Assembly (NCBI RefSeq): GCF_034366625.1 | Contig: NZ_JAXMIH010000026.1 | Location: 47,005 to 111,004, forward strand | Reading direction: 5' to 3' | Length of the DNA: 64,000 nt | Source: Prosthecobacter sp. | GTDB lineage: Bacteria; Verrucomicrobiota; Verrucomicrobiia; Verrucomicrobiales; Verrucomicrobiaceae | In this document: in pieces, positions 58,201 through 64,000 of the stretch | Position numbering within the stretch: position 1 is the first letter of the stretch | Layout of the letters: each line of letters begins with the position of its first letter | Made by a program: the position numbers and the translations under genes | The notes under the pieces: model-generated | The model's database searches: none | What the model saw: the letters and a program-made list of their open reading frames with translations, nothing else | Told to the model about the DNA's origin: nothing

Positions 58201-59931
58201 CGCCGCGCCGACTTTGTGGAAGCTGTGATGGAGATCACGGACGGCAAAGGCGTGGACGTGGTGTTGAACTCGCTTGCGGCTGAGGCCATTCCCATGGGAC
58301 TCGCCTGTCTGGCGCAATTCGGCCGATTCATCGAGATCGGCAAACGCGACATCTACCAAAACTCGCGCATTCCGCTGTGGCCGCTGCGAAAGAACGCGTC
58401 GTTCCATGTGGTGGCGATGGATGCGATTTTCAGCGGCGATGAGGAGCAGACACACCAGATATTGGAGACGATAGCAACGCTGGTTGACAACGATGACCTG
58501 CAACCGCTGCCGTTCCGTTCGTTCCCGGCGTGCCGCATCGATGCTGCATTCCGGCTCATGGCCCAGGGCAAACACACCGGCAAAGTTGTGGTGTCGTTTG
58601 CCGATCCCTTCGTCCCACGCCGTGCCGAGCCGCTGGTGCCAGGCTTCGAAGTTACAGCAGACGGCTGTTACCTGATCACTGGAGCGTTCGGTGGCTTTGG
58701 CAAAGTGCTGGCTGAATGGCTGGTCGATGCTGGGGCGCGACACTTGGTACTCACCAGCCGTAGCGGTGCCGCCACACCGGATGCCGAAGCGTTTGTGGCG
58801 CTGCTGAGCGGACGTGGTGTGGATGTGCAGGTATCGCGGGCGGATGTCGGATCGCCTGCAGATGTGACACGGCTCTTGACTGAGATTTCATCTTCCGGGC
58901 AGGCACTCCGAGGCGTGTTCCATCTGGCGATGGTGATTGATGATGCACCGATGGGTCTCCTCACGCGCGAGCGGATGCGCAGAGTGATGGCACCGAAGGC
59001 CTATGGCGCCTGGCTGCTGCACGAAGGGACACGCCATCTGAAGTTGGATTGCTTTGTGATGTTCTCGTCAGTCTCCAGCATCTTTGGCAACCCGGCGCAG
59101 GCCAACTATGCGGCCGCCAATGCCTTCATGGATGCTCTGGCGCATCACCGTCAGGCCGTCGGCCTGCCGGCGCTCGTCATCAACTGGGGTGCTCTTGGCG
59201 GCGAAGGTTACGTGGCCCGCAATGAGCGGGTTGCCGAATACCTCGCGCGTCAGGGCACGACGCCATTGTCGCCGGGAGAAGTGACCGGCCTGCTGGACGT
59301 ATTTCTCTCCGCTGGCGTCACTCAAGGGATGGCGTTGCGGGTGGACTGGGCCAAATGGCGGCAGGCTTTCCGTAGCAGCCAGGACAGTCCTCTGCTGGAA
59401 CGTATTTTTGCCGCAGGCGTCGAAGGATCGGAGTCCAGCGGAACTAAAAGCGACTGGCGGCGCAAGATTGACTCGGCGGCACCGGAAGAGCGTGCGGATA
59501 TTGTCGGTCAAGCGCTGCGCGATGTCGTCGGGGCGGTGCTGCGGGTCAAACCGGAGGGCCTGCGCGATGATCAACCGCTCACAGATCTGGGACTTGATTC
59601 ACTGATGGCCGTCGAGATCGAAAACTCGATCGAGAGTGCCATCGGCGTGGCCTTGCCGCCAGCGAGCTTGATGCGGGCGCGCACGATCGGCCAGATCGTG
59701 ACATTGATCACGGAACACATGGGCGGCACTACTGCAACCAGCGTCAAACCTACGGCACCGGTGGTATTGCCCGAGGAGTCAGCCGCCACGACAGACGTGG
59801 ACCTCGAAGTGCTGTCCGACGCAGAAATTGACCGTTTACTGGATGATGTAGCAGCACAGGATGACGCGGAACCACGCTGGAAATACGAGCCTGAAACATC
59901 TGCATGTCCCAAGACAACCGAACACGCCTGA
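52213..59931 (+). CDS. Highly reducing type I polyketide synthase (KS-AT-DH-MT-ER-KR-ACP)
   Basis: The 2572-residue synthase has a full reducing module. KS (~8-433): DTACSS with Cys180, EAHGTGTAVGDP, NLGHLETAAG. AT (~545-850): GHSVGE with Ser637; HPFH suggests malonyl-CoA. DH (~906-1180): His935 in DHRVENLIVFP and HPVLFDGALQ; the usual HxxxG has Asn for Gly. MT (~1390-1580): ILEIGAGTGG, probably C-methylation. KR structural part (~1590-1800). ER (~1822-2125): HAGAGGVGMAAIQ. KR (~2150-2385): TGAFGGFGKVLAE, NYAAANAF. ACP: LGLDSLMA with Ser2463. No thioesterase is present, so release needs another enzyme; the stand-alone condensation protein overlapping its end is the candidate. The order matches iterative fungal-type HR-PKSs. 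Confidence 0.95.
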   Translation: MDTNRNEGIAIIGIGCRFPGGVNDAEAFWKMLVEGRDAVSEVPPDRWNVERFYDTEPGLVGKTIAKRGGFLDNIDQFDPQFFGISPREAPYIDPQQRLLLETAWEAIEDAGLVLDLDKGTDIGVFVGISHNDYQGLQHTATDRAGISAHTPTGSAHSIAANRISYCLNLTGPSLALDTACSSALTAVHVACEHILAGHCKTAMAGGVTVMITPDGFIGFSQAGMLSPDGKCKAFDASANGFVRGEGAGMVLMKKLSDAIADGDPIHAVIMGSAVNQDGHTNGISLPSGEAQARLVREACVNAGIDPLQIGYVEAHGTGTAVGDPIEAHALADALCNERTTETALIIGSAKTNLGHLETAAGVAGLVKAVLVLKHKQIPASLHFETPNPHIDFDALKLRVPTTLEPFSETPEGRLVGINSFGFGGANAHIILKEPPLPPQRALLTEPMDRAWPLVLSARSEEALRAAAWQLSTWLDDHSKLNGSSPLLPDVTYMLGARRNHHSHRLALTTHSMAEAVQELHAFSSGQPGPKLRTAFTPRREQAARVVFVMSGQGPQWWGMGRELMLHEPVFRRMIEACDAAMRPWARFSLLEEFARSEADSQMQRTEISQPAIFAMQMALAALWKSWGVQPAAVVGHSVGEIAAACVAGILTLEEAAKVIVHRGRFMDDFAPTGGTMLAVGLNSEEAQAAILRHDRTVSIAAFNGPRSLTLSGLKTSLEAIAAELESQGIFARFLQVSHPFHHAMMQPAADALKDVLGDLKPQVGAVPFFSTVTGQQLEGEACDAGHWSLGVRQPVQFACAITALADLSADVWLEIGAHPALVRSIQECHAEHGTKAAILASARREREHESLLETAMDLHLAGVVLDFAAMTPSRRILSLPAYAWDKSRWWHESAELREGRLAPGGRGLLDVRTSRATPTWITRLDGRHMAFLKDHRVENLIVFPAAGFVEMVLEAGVQLFEGRPFVVEDFEIRKPLIVPDPPSGLLLELSYDPNERTFGIQSRLENASSWSVHVVGSMRGERTESAFTVSSWETTQSADLKSVTVDDFYGHMSDMGLRYGDEFRPIRELSAGAGKSAGSISLSDAIAHRAGEYPLHPVLFDGALQIFSAGAATVEGRTAGLRLPVRFARILFLRSPGASSLVRAGVKQANDELVEGNIDLYDETGKPCVRIDGFRAISVEGARRTGRTGKGRDLVYHIAWERTPAAAKPVPKAPPPLARLHEAARHALDKALDARGRDALQAASSAVDDLTAAQVARALREMGATGFFTAKSLGVAGPMRPVFAQLIADLVQRNMLVKEADGFRPAPLFMLDADAVSEVFRATVAMHPGHLPDALLGEVASAELGPILRGEKDAVKMLFTGGGAELLDQFYGDGLFTSPWLAAITSAVEAAARQLPEGRGLRILEIGAGTGGLASQLLPLIERGLHMYVFTDVSAAFFPGAKQKLAAFPEVEYKIFDLEKPGTEQEFEAGTFDLILGANVVHAVSDVRAALHNIHDLLAPGGTLLFVDVATPHLWLNAVFGLTSGWWRFSDRDLRPDHPLLHRHQWEKVLQEAGFSETASLPGLLRPNGGESLIGLLARKAWTAPAASAPAVTETSAEKSWMVFADDSGLGERLVAQLRIAGVRCRMAKRGNGFVDEGADTYTLRAAAPEDWRQLLEACVDEAPERFVLLWNLNESAPGTNADAALLGTDGLFHLTQALEALNPAAKRHIDLVTRGAQAVGRQNVVAVAQGAAIGLMRVVANEHPNFTCRSIDLPPAASVADDVLLWNELQQKDAEREIAFRGDARYVRRIGRGLEPREQLLDHAVPLRLESRERGLLDALRLTPFALPPCGAGEVMIEVKAAGMNFRDVLKALALYPAETADARIFGDEIAGVVMAVGSGVSHVAPGDRVFGLAVFGLATHSLARGGDVRVIPEGLSFEEAATLPVVFMTSWHALKTVAQLKANERILVHAGAGGVGMAAIQIAHYLGAEVIASAGSPAKRALLKTLGVKHVVDSRRADFVEAVMEITDGKGVDVVLNSLAAEAIPMGLACLAQFGRFIEIGKRDIYQNSRIPLWPLRKNASFHVVAMDAIFSGDEEQTHQILETIATLVDNDDLQPLPFRSFPACRIDAAFRLMAQGKHTGKVVVSFADPFVPRRAEPLVPGFEVTADGCYLITGAFGGFGKVLAEWLVDAGARHLVLTSRSGAATPDAEAFVALLSGRGVDVQVSRADVGSPADVTRLLTEISSSGQALRGVFHLAMVIDDAPMGLLTRERMRRVMAPKAYGAWLLHEGTRHLKLDCFVMFSSVSSIFGNPAQANYAAANAFMDALAHHRQAVGLPALVINWGALGGEGYVARNERVAEYLARQGTTPLSPGEVTGLLDVFLSAGVTQGMALRVDWAKWRQAFRSSQDSPLLERIFAAGVEGSESSGTKSDWRRKIDSAAPEERADIVGQALRDVVGAVLRVKPEGLRDDQPLTDLGLDSLMAVEIENSIESAIGVALPPASLMRARTIGQIVTLITEHMGGTTATSVKPTAPVVLPEESAATTDVDLEVLSDAEIDRLLDDVAAQDDAEPRWKYEPETSACPKTTEHA

Positions 59932-61259
59932 AGCAACGGCTTGAGAGCGGGGAAATCCGCCTCAAACCGCTGACATTGCCCCAGCGGGAGCTATGGGAGA
60001 CATCGCCCGTGCCAGCAGGGGATGTGTCGAACCACATCTGCGCCTTTATTCAGGTGCGGGGCCTGCTGACACCCCAGGGTTGCGAGGCGGCGCTACAGAA
60101 GGTGGTGGACCGGCAGGAGGTGTTTCGCCTGTCGTTCCTTCCTGGCAAGGACCAGCCTATGCAGTTGATACGGAAGACCGGCAAGGTGCTGCTGCCGTTC
60201 CGTGATCTCACGCCTTCACAACAGCAACCGGAAGCACTGGAAGAACTGTCGCAGGAAATTTTCAGCAAGCCTTTCGATCTGGTTGGCGGGCCGCTCTATC
60301 GTGCTGAGGTGCTCCGGCGTGCCGCCGATGACCATGTGCTGGTGGTCGCGATTCATCACGCCATTGCCGACGGCTGGACTTTGGGCGTGTTCGTCCAGGA
60401 TCTGTTCGCCGCGTACGTGCAGGGACTTAGAGGGCTGCATGACGCACTGCCACCTGTGCCCCTCTCCTACTCGGACTGGGGCGCGACCGAGCGCGCCTAT
60501 TGGCAGCCTGCGGAATTGGAGCCGCGTGCCACCTTCTGGAAATCCCGTCTGGCTGCAACCAAGCCGCTCTGGAGTCCGCCCACCGGGCCACAAGTGGCAT
60601 CGGGCGAGCGGAGACGATGGGTTGCGCACATTCCAGCTGATGTCGGTCGCGCGGTGCGGGAACTGGCCCGACGCAATGGCGCGACACTCTTCAGCACGCT
60701 TCTGGCCGCGTTTCAAATCACCCTGTCCAAGTGGACGGGCTCCGATGACATCCTCGTTGGCACACCGGTGGCGAACCGAAACAAACAGGCGGTGCGTGAA
60801 ACGATGGGCTATTGCGCCGGCATCGTGCCGCTGCGCGGTCAGATTGACCGGACGCGCTCGTTCTCTGAGCGTCTTCAGGAGGTGCAGCAGGCAACGGTGG
60901 AATCCTTCGCCAATGCCATGCCCTTTGCCGAGCTCGTGCGGGCGCTTGGTATTGCTACATCACCGGGACATAATCCTGTTTTCCAGGTGCGGTTCGCCCT
61001 GCAAAACCATCCTGTGCCGGATATTTCGGTCAATGGCGTGTCGCTTCAGTTGCGCATGCGCTCGACGGGCACATGCCGTTTCGATCTGGCATGCGAAATC
61101 ACCGAAGAGGGCGATTCACTGGAGATGGTATGGCTGTTCCGGCGTGATCTGTTTCCTCTCGACGATATTCAGAACCTGAACCGCCTGTATCTGGCCGTGC
61201 TGACAGGCGTTTGCCGCTCGCCCGAAATCTTGACCGCCGCCCTCATGACCACTTTGTGA
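59904..61259 (+). CDS. Stand-alone condensation-domain protein
   Basis: The 451-residue protein is a complete NRPS-type condensation domain. LTLPQRELWETSPVPAGD is the C1 region, VLVVAIHHAIADGWTLGVF contains the catalytic HHxxxDG (His of IHH), and PLSYSDWGATER, DDILVGTPVANRNKQAVRET and GHNPVFQVRFALQNHP are C4-C7-like blocks. Such proteins join acyl-ACP to an amine or hydroxyl acceptor. The gene overlaps the PKS by 28 bases, so the two are translated together. Acting on the PKS-bound chain it would release the product as amide or ester, replacing a thioesterase, as the C-terminal domain of LovB-type PKSs recalls. The acceptor is unknown. Confidence 0.9.
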   Translation: MSQDNRTRLKQRLESGEIRLKPLTLPQRELWETSPVPAGDVSNHICAFIQVRGLLTPQGCEAALQKVVDRQEVFRLSFLPGKDQPMQLIRKTGKVLLPFRDLTPSQQQPEALEELSQEIFSKPFDLVGGPLYRAEVLRRAADDHVLVVAIHHAIADGWTLGVFVQDLFAAYVQGLRGLHDALPPVPLSYSDWGATERAYWQPAELEPRATFWKSRLAATKPLWSPPTGPQVASGERRRWVAHIPADVGRAVRELARRNGATLFSTLLAAFQITLSKWTGSDDILVGTPVANRNKQAVRETMGYCAGIVPLRGQIDRTRSFSERLQEVQQATVESFANAMPFAELVRALGIATSPGHNPVFQVRFALQNHPVPDISVNGVSLQLRMRSTGTCRFDLACEITEEGDSLEMVWLFRRDLFPLDDIQNLNRLYLAVLTGVCRSPEILTAALMTTL

Positions 61260-61264
61260 ATCCC

Positions 61265-62218
61265 ATGCAAACGACCGCGAACTTCATCGAGCCGCACGAG
61301 CCTCATTGGGTGAGTCGATCGGCCTTCCAGATCGTTGTTGTTCTCTTGTTGGTCATTGAAACAGCGCTGGCGATGGTACTGAACCACGGCGCATCACTTT
61401 GGCTGGTGGTGCCGCTGGTGTTGCTTGCCAGTCACCTCATGCACGGGGCGGCGGTTGGCTTTCATGAAGCCACGCATGGTCTGCTCCGACGGAACCGTCG
61501 CCTCAATGAAATTGATGGCATCCTCCTTGGAGTCTTCAGCTTCATGAGTTTCAGCCTCTACCGTGCCGCGCATCAATTGCATCATATGCACCTCGCCTCC
61601 GAGCGGGACGAAGAACTCTGGCCGTTCATCCATCCTGACACGTCACGCTGGGCCAGAATTCTGGCCGCAGTGCTCGAACTTGCCTTTGGCCTGGTGTTTT
61701 TGCCGTGCTTGTTCTTGCGGATCTTCCTCCGCACTGGGTCGCCGATTCGGAGCAAAAAGGTACGCCGACGAATATGGGCTGAACTCGCGCTGATCGCTGT
61801 TGTGTGGACCGTGATCCTCGCCGCAGTCGCGCATTGGCACGCCTGGCGCTATTTTCTGTGGATGTATCTGGCACCTGCTTTTTTGGCCGGAAACCTGCAA
61901 AGCTGGCGCAAATACATCGAACATGTCGGGCTGACCGGCAGCACGGTGAACGGCTCCACCCGCAGCATCGTGGCGCAGGGCTGGTTGGGACGGCTGGTGT
62001 CCTTCACTTTGCTGCATGAGCCTTATCATGGTCTGCACCACCTGCATGCCGGGGTGCCACATGCGGAGCTGCCCAGGCTCACTACGGAACTCCAGCCCGT
62101 GAAGCCCGAGGAACGACGCCCCTTTCCGAGCTACCGGCATGCCTTGCTGGATCTGCTGCGCAATCTTGCTGATCCACGTGTCGGTGCTCAATGGCTTGCC
62201 TCACCAGTCCCGCCATGA
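61265..62218 (+). CDS. Membrane fatty acid desaturase family protein
   Basis: The 317-residue protein has the three His boxes of the desaturase superfamily: HEATHG at 67-71, HQLHH at 103-107, and HEPYHGLHHLH late in the protein. Hydrophobic segments include FQIVVVLLLVIETALAMVLN, LVVPLVLLASHLMHGAAVGF, LELAFGLVFLPCLFLRIFL and LIAVVWTVILAAVAHWHA, so it is an inner-membrane di-iron enzyme. It probably desaturates or hydroxylates the polyketide acyl chain or a lipid that carries it. The start five bases after the condensation gene stop gives the family N-terminus, and the stop overlaps the ABC ATPase start by ATGA. It is therefore part of the cluster operon. Confidence 0.85.
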   Translation: MQTTANFIEPHEPHWVSRSAFQIVVVLLLVIETALAMVLNHGASLWLVVPLVLLASHLMHGAAVGFHEATHGLLRRNRRLNEIDGILLGVFSFMSFSLYRAAHQLHHMHLASERDEELWPFIHPDTSRWARILAAVLELAFGLVFLPCLFLRIFLRTGSPIRSKKVRRRIWAELALIAVVWTVILAAVAHWHAWRYFLWMYLAPAFLAGNLQSWRKYIEHVGLTGSTVNGSTRSIVAQGWLGRLVSFTLLHEPYHGLHHLHAGVPHAELPRLTTELQPVKPEERRPFPSYRHALLDLLRNLADPRVGAQWLASPVPP

Positions 62219-62943
62219 AGCCACCTTTTTCTGCCGTCGATCCTGCTGTGGCGAATGACTGTGTGTTCGAGGCGACAGGATTGACCAAAGAGTTCGATGA
62301 GGGTCACGTACAGGCCCTGCGCGGTGTGGATTTTTGCATCGCCAAAGGCGAATTCGTAGCCGTCATCGGTGCGAGCGGCAGCGGCAAGACGACGCTGCTG
62401 CAGATGCTCGGCGCTCTCGATCGGCCCAGCGCGGGAACTTTGCACTACCATGGAAACTCGATTTCCGATCTGCCCGATCCATCGACATACCGTGCCCGCG
62501 AGATCGGCTTTATTTTTCAAGCCTTTCATCTGCTGCCGACATTTACTGCCGTGGAAAATGTGCAGATGCCGATGTTTGAAACCAATTTGACCGCTGCCGA
62601 GCGTCAAGACCGGGCCATTAGCTTGCTCAAATCCGTCGGTCTGGAGCACCGCCTCGATCATTTCCCCGCCAAGCTCTCCGGAGGAGAGCGTCAGCGCGTC
62701 GCCATCGCCCGCAGCCTCGCCAATCGTCCTTCTGTTTTGCTCGCGGATGAACCCACCGGCAACCTCGACAGTGAAAACGCCGAGATCATCCTCGAACTCA
62801 TCACCCGGATTCATCGTGAACAGAACATGACCTTGGTGCTGGTAACTCACGACCTGACCATAGCCCGGCAGGCATCACGAATGATTCAGATGAAGAACGG
62901 ACGGATTGTGCATGATCAGGGAACACCACTCACCGCAGTCTGA
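62215..62943 (+). CDS. ABC transporter ATP-binding protein (MacB/LolD type)
   Basis: The 242-residue ATPase has Walker A GASGSGKTT, Q-loop region FIFQAFHLLPTFTAVENVQM, signature LSGGERQRVAIARSLA, and Walker B VLLADEPTGNLDS, as in the MacB/LolD group. It would energise an FtsX-type permease, which is the next gene, and so export or flip the cluster product. The start overlaps the desaturase stop. Since the permease is broken here, the ATPase may lack a partner. No regulatory site is visible within the operon. Confidence 0.9.
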   Translation: MKPPFSAVDPAVANDCVFEATGLTKEFDEGHVQALRGVDFCIAKGEFVAVIGASGSGKTTLLQMLGALDRPSAGTLHYHGNSISDLPDPSTYRAREIGFIFQAFHLLPTFTAVENVQMPMFETNLTAAERQDRAISLLKSVGLEHRLDHFPAKLSGGERQRVAIARSLANRPSVLLADEPTGNLDSENAEIILELITRIHREQNMTLVLVTHDLTIARQASRMIQMKNGRIVHDQGTPLTAV

Positions 62944-62945
62944 AC

Positions 62946-63895
62946 ATGACTTTTCCCACCATCATCGTGCGTGGACTGCTACGGCGTCCTGTGCGCAGCG
63001 GTTTGACCCTCTTCGACATCTCCATCGGCATCGCTGCTGTTGTGGCGCTCGTGGGCCTTTCCCGGGGTTTTGAAACGAGCTGGGGCGTGGGAATGAGAAC
63101 GCGCCAGATCGACATCGTGGTCAGCACTCTCGGCAGCGGCATCACGCCCAAGCCGTTCGATGTTTCAGTTCGCGACCGCGTTGCCGCAGGTCACAGCCAC
63201 CTGCTCCCTGTTTGTCGATTTCACCAGCATCGAGGATTCACCCATGATGCTGGTCTCCGCCCGCGAGTGGGGGCGGATTCTCATGGCAGCATCTCAAGCT
63301 CGTTTCCGGCCGGTTGCCAAAGGGTGCGATGGAGCCTGCGGTGGTACTGGGCCGCACCGCCGCCGAAACATTCAAGAAGAAAGTGGGCGACCCGATTCAA
63401 ATCGAGGTCAAGGAACTGACCGTGGTGGGCATCGTCGATGGCGGAGCGCTGGTGGAGAACGGCTCGGTGATTCTTTCCCTGCCCTTGATGCAGGAGATCA
63501 CGGGAAACACCGGCAAGATCAACATCATCGACGTTCGCGTGGCACCCGGCCTCAAGCAGGACGATCTGCAACGCCTGTGCGAGAAGATCAACAATGTCGT
63601 TCCTGAAGCGCGTGCGATGGCGGCGGGTGAACACATCTCCAACAGTGAGGCTTATCGTTTTGTCCGCGCCATGAGCTGGAGCACCTCGCTGCTGGCGGTG
63701 ATCGTCGGCGTTCTCGGCGTCATGAACACCATGCTCATGACGGTCTTCGAACGGAAGCAGGAGATCTGTGTCCTGCTCGCCATCGGTTGGAAGCGCACAC
63801 GCATCATGCTCATGATCCTGGGCGAATCCGCCCTGCCGGGCATTCGTGGGCTTTTGGAACCTGACCTGAATGGCACTGAATTAAGCACATTTTAG
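62946..63895 (+). pseudogene. FtsX-like ABC permease gene with two frameshifts and an IS-cut 3' end
   Basis: Pieces of one permease lie in three frames. The first runs from LRRPVRSGLTLFDISIGIAA to FDVSVRDRVAA; the second begins LPQVTATCSLFVDFTSIEDS; the third begins SWQHLKLVSGRLPKG and continues to VFERKQEICVLLAIGWKRTR. One break is near 63190 and the other in a G5 run near 63270, where one G fewer restores the frame. After ILGESALPG the sequence changes to a short unrelated tail (LEPDLNGTELSTF), where the IS begins. The last membrane helices are thus missing. It is the cluster exporter's permease and cannot work as written, unless the indels are sequencing errors. Confidence 0.85.
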
Positions 63896-64000
63896 GATGC
63901 ATGGGCAAGGTCATCTTGAAGGGTGTAGAGGTGACGAGGTTTGGTCATGAAAGTGTATTTGTTCTGCCGGTCTTTGCACACACGCGGCTCCTTTCGTCCA
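63862..64000. mobile_element. Insertion sequence (one end) disrupting the cluster permease
   Basis: Between the last permease codons (around 63855) and the transposase stop the sequence switches to an unrelated stretch, AATTAAGCACATTTTAGG, that fits an IS non-coding end. The exact boundary and target duplication cannot be set from one side. Confidence 0.5.
63892..64000 (-). CDS. IS4-type transposase, C-terminal end only
   Basis: The minus-strand frame enters from the window edge and ends GRKEPRVCKDRQNKYTFMTK, PRHLYTLQDDLAHAS, then TAA. The pattern PRVxKxRxxxYxxMTKPR resembles the C-terminus of IS4-family DDE transposases. The catalytic DDE residues lie outside. The gene begins past the interrupted permease, so the element inserted there. 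Its other end, terminal repeats and full length are not visible. Confidence 0.65.
   Translation of the reverse strand, partial: GRKEPRVCKDRQNKYTFMTKPRHLYTLQDDLAHAS

Overview
The window looks like a chromosomal segment of a Verrucomicrobiota bacterium, probably near Prosthecobacter/Verrucomicrobiaceae. That is inference from the gene families present (an MglA/roadblock module with a low-complexity scaffold, a giant secreted parallel beta-helix protein, FemAB-like acyltransferases, DUF433/DUF5615, small Tyr-rich lipoproteins), the GC-rich coding sequence and the many short palindromic repeats. No rRNA or other marker fixes the taxonomy. Two tRNAs are present: tRNA-Glu(TTC) and tRNA-Tyr(GTA).

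Layout. 1-6.1 kb: a truncated fatty-acid-hydroxylase gene, a zinc-type alcohol dehydrogenase, then a tight run of two tandem FemAB/GNAT-like acyltransferases, a BKACE-family enzyme and a GNAT acetyltransferase. 6.1-11.4 kb, minus strand: ApbE flavinyltransferase and a polarity-type module (995-residue SPF-motif scaffold with C-terminal roadblock-like domain, MglA GTPase, stand-alone roadblock protein). 11.7-15.9 kb: tRNA-Glu, then GDP-fucose synthase, a sugar C-methyltransferase and an MsbA-type ABC exporter. 16.0-25.4 kb: an accessory array of small minus-strand genes separated by related spacer repeats, next to efp, whose 3' end and terminator occur three times; one interval holds a 1743-residue beta-helix protein. 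26-32.6 kb: Fn3 protein, decayed repeat protein, PAS histidine kinase plus response regulator, a broken DUF433/DUF5615 toxin-antitoxin pair, and a secreted esterase.

32.7-38.2 kb: two related lipoproteins, a nucleoside transporter, an ABC ATPase/permease pair, an RsmC-like methyltransferase and tRNA-Tyr. 38.2-44.4 kb: an accessory module directly after tRNA-Tyr with a Cas4/AddB-like Fe-S nuclease, two membrane proteins, a WGR-DNA ligase fusion, a sliding-clamp homologue and a DUF932 protein, most genes being preceded by their own stem-loop. 45-50 kb: a receiver-only regulator, YihY, an amidase lipoprotein and a TPR protein.

50-64 kb: a biosynthetic cluster. asnB-type asparagine synthetase faces a 2572-residue highly reducing type I PKS (KS-AT-DH-MT-ER-KR-ACP). 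The PKS is followed by a stand-alone condensation protein, a desaturase, an ABC ATPase and an ABC permease that carries two frameshifts and is cut by an IS4-type element running off the window. The likely product is a reduced, possibly methylated polyketide chain condensed to an acceptor and desaturated; the exporter appears dead in this sequence.
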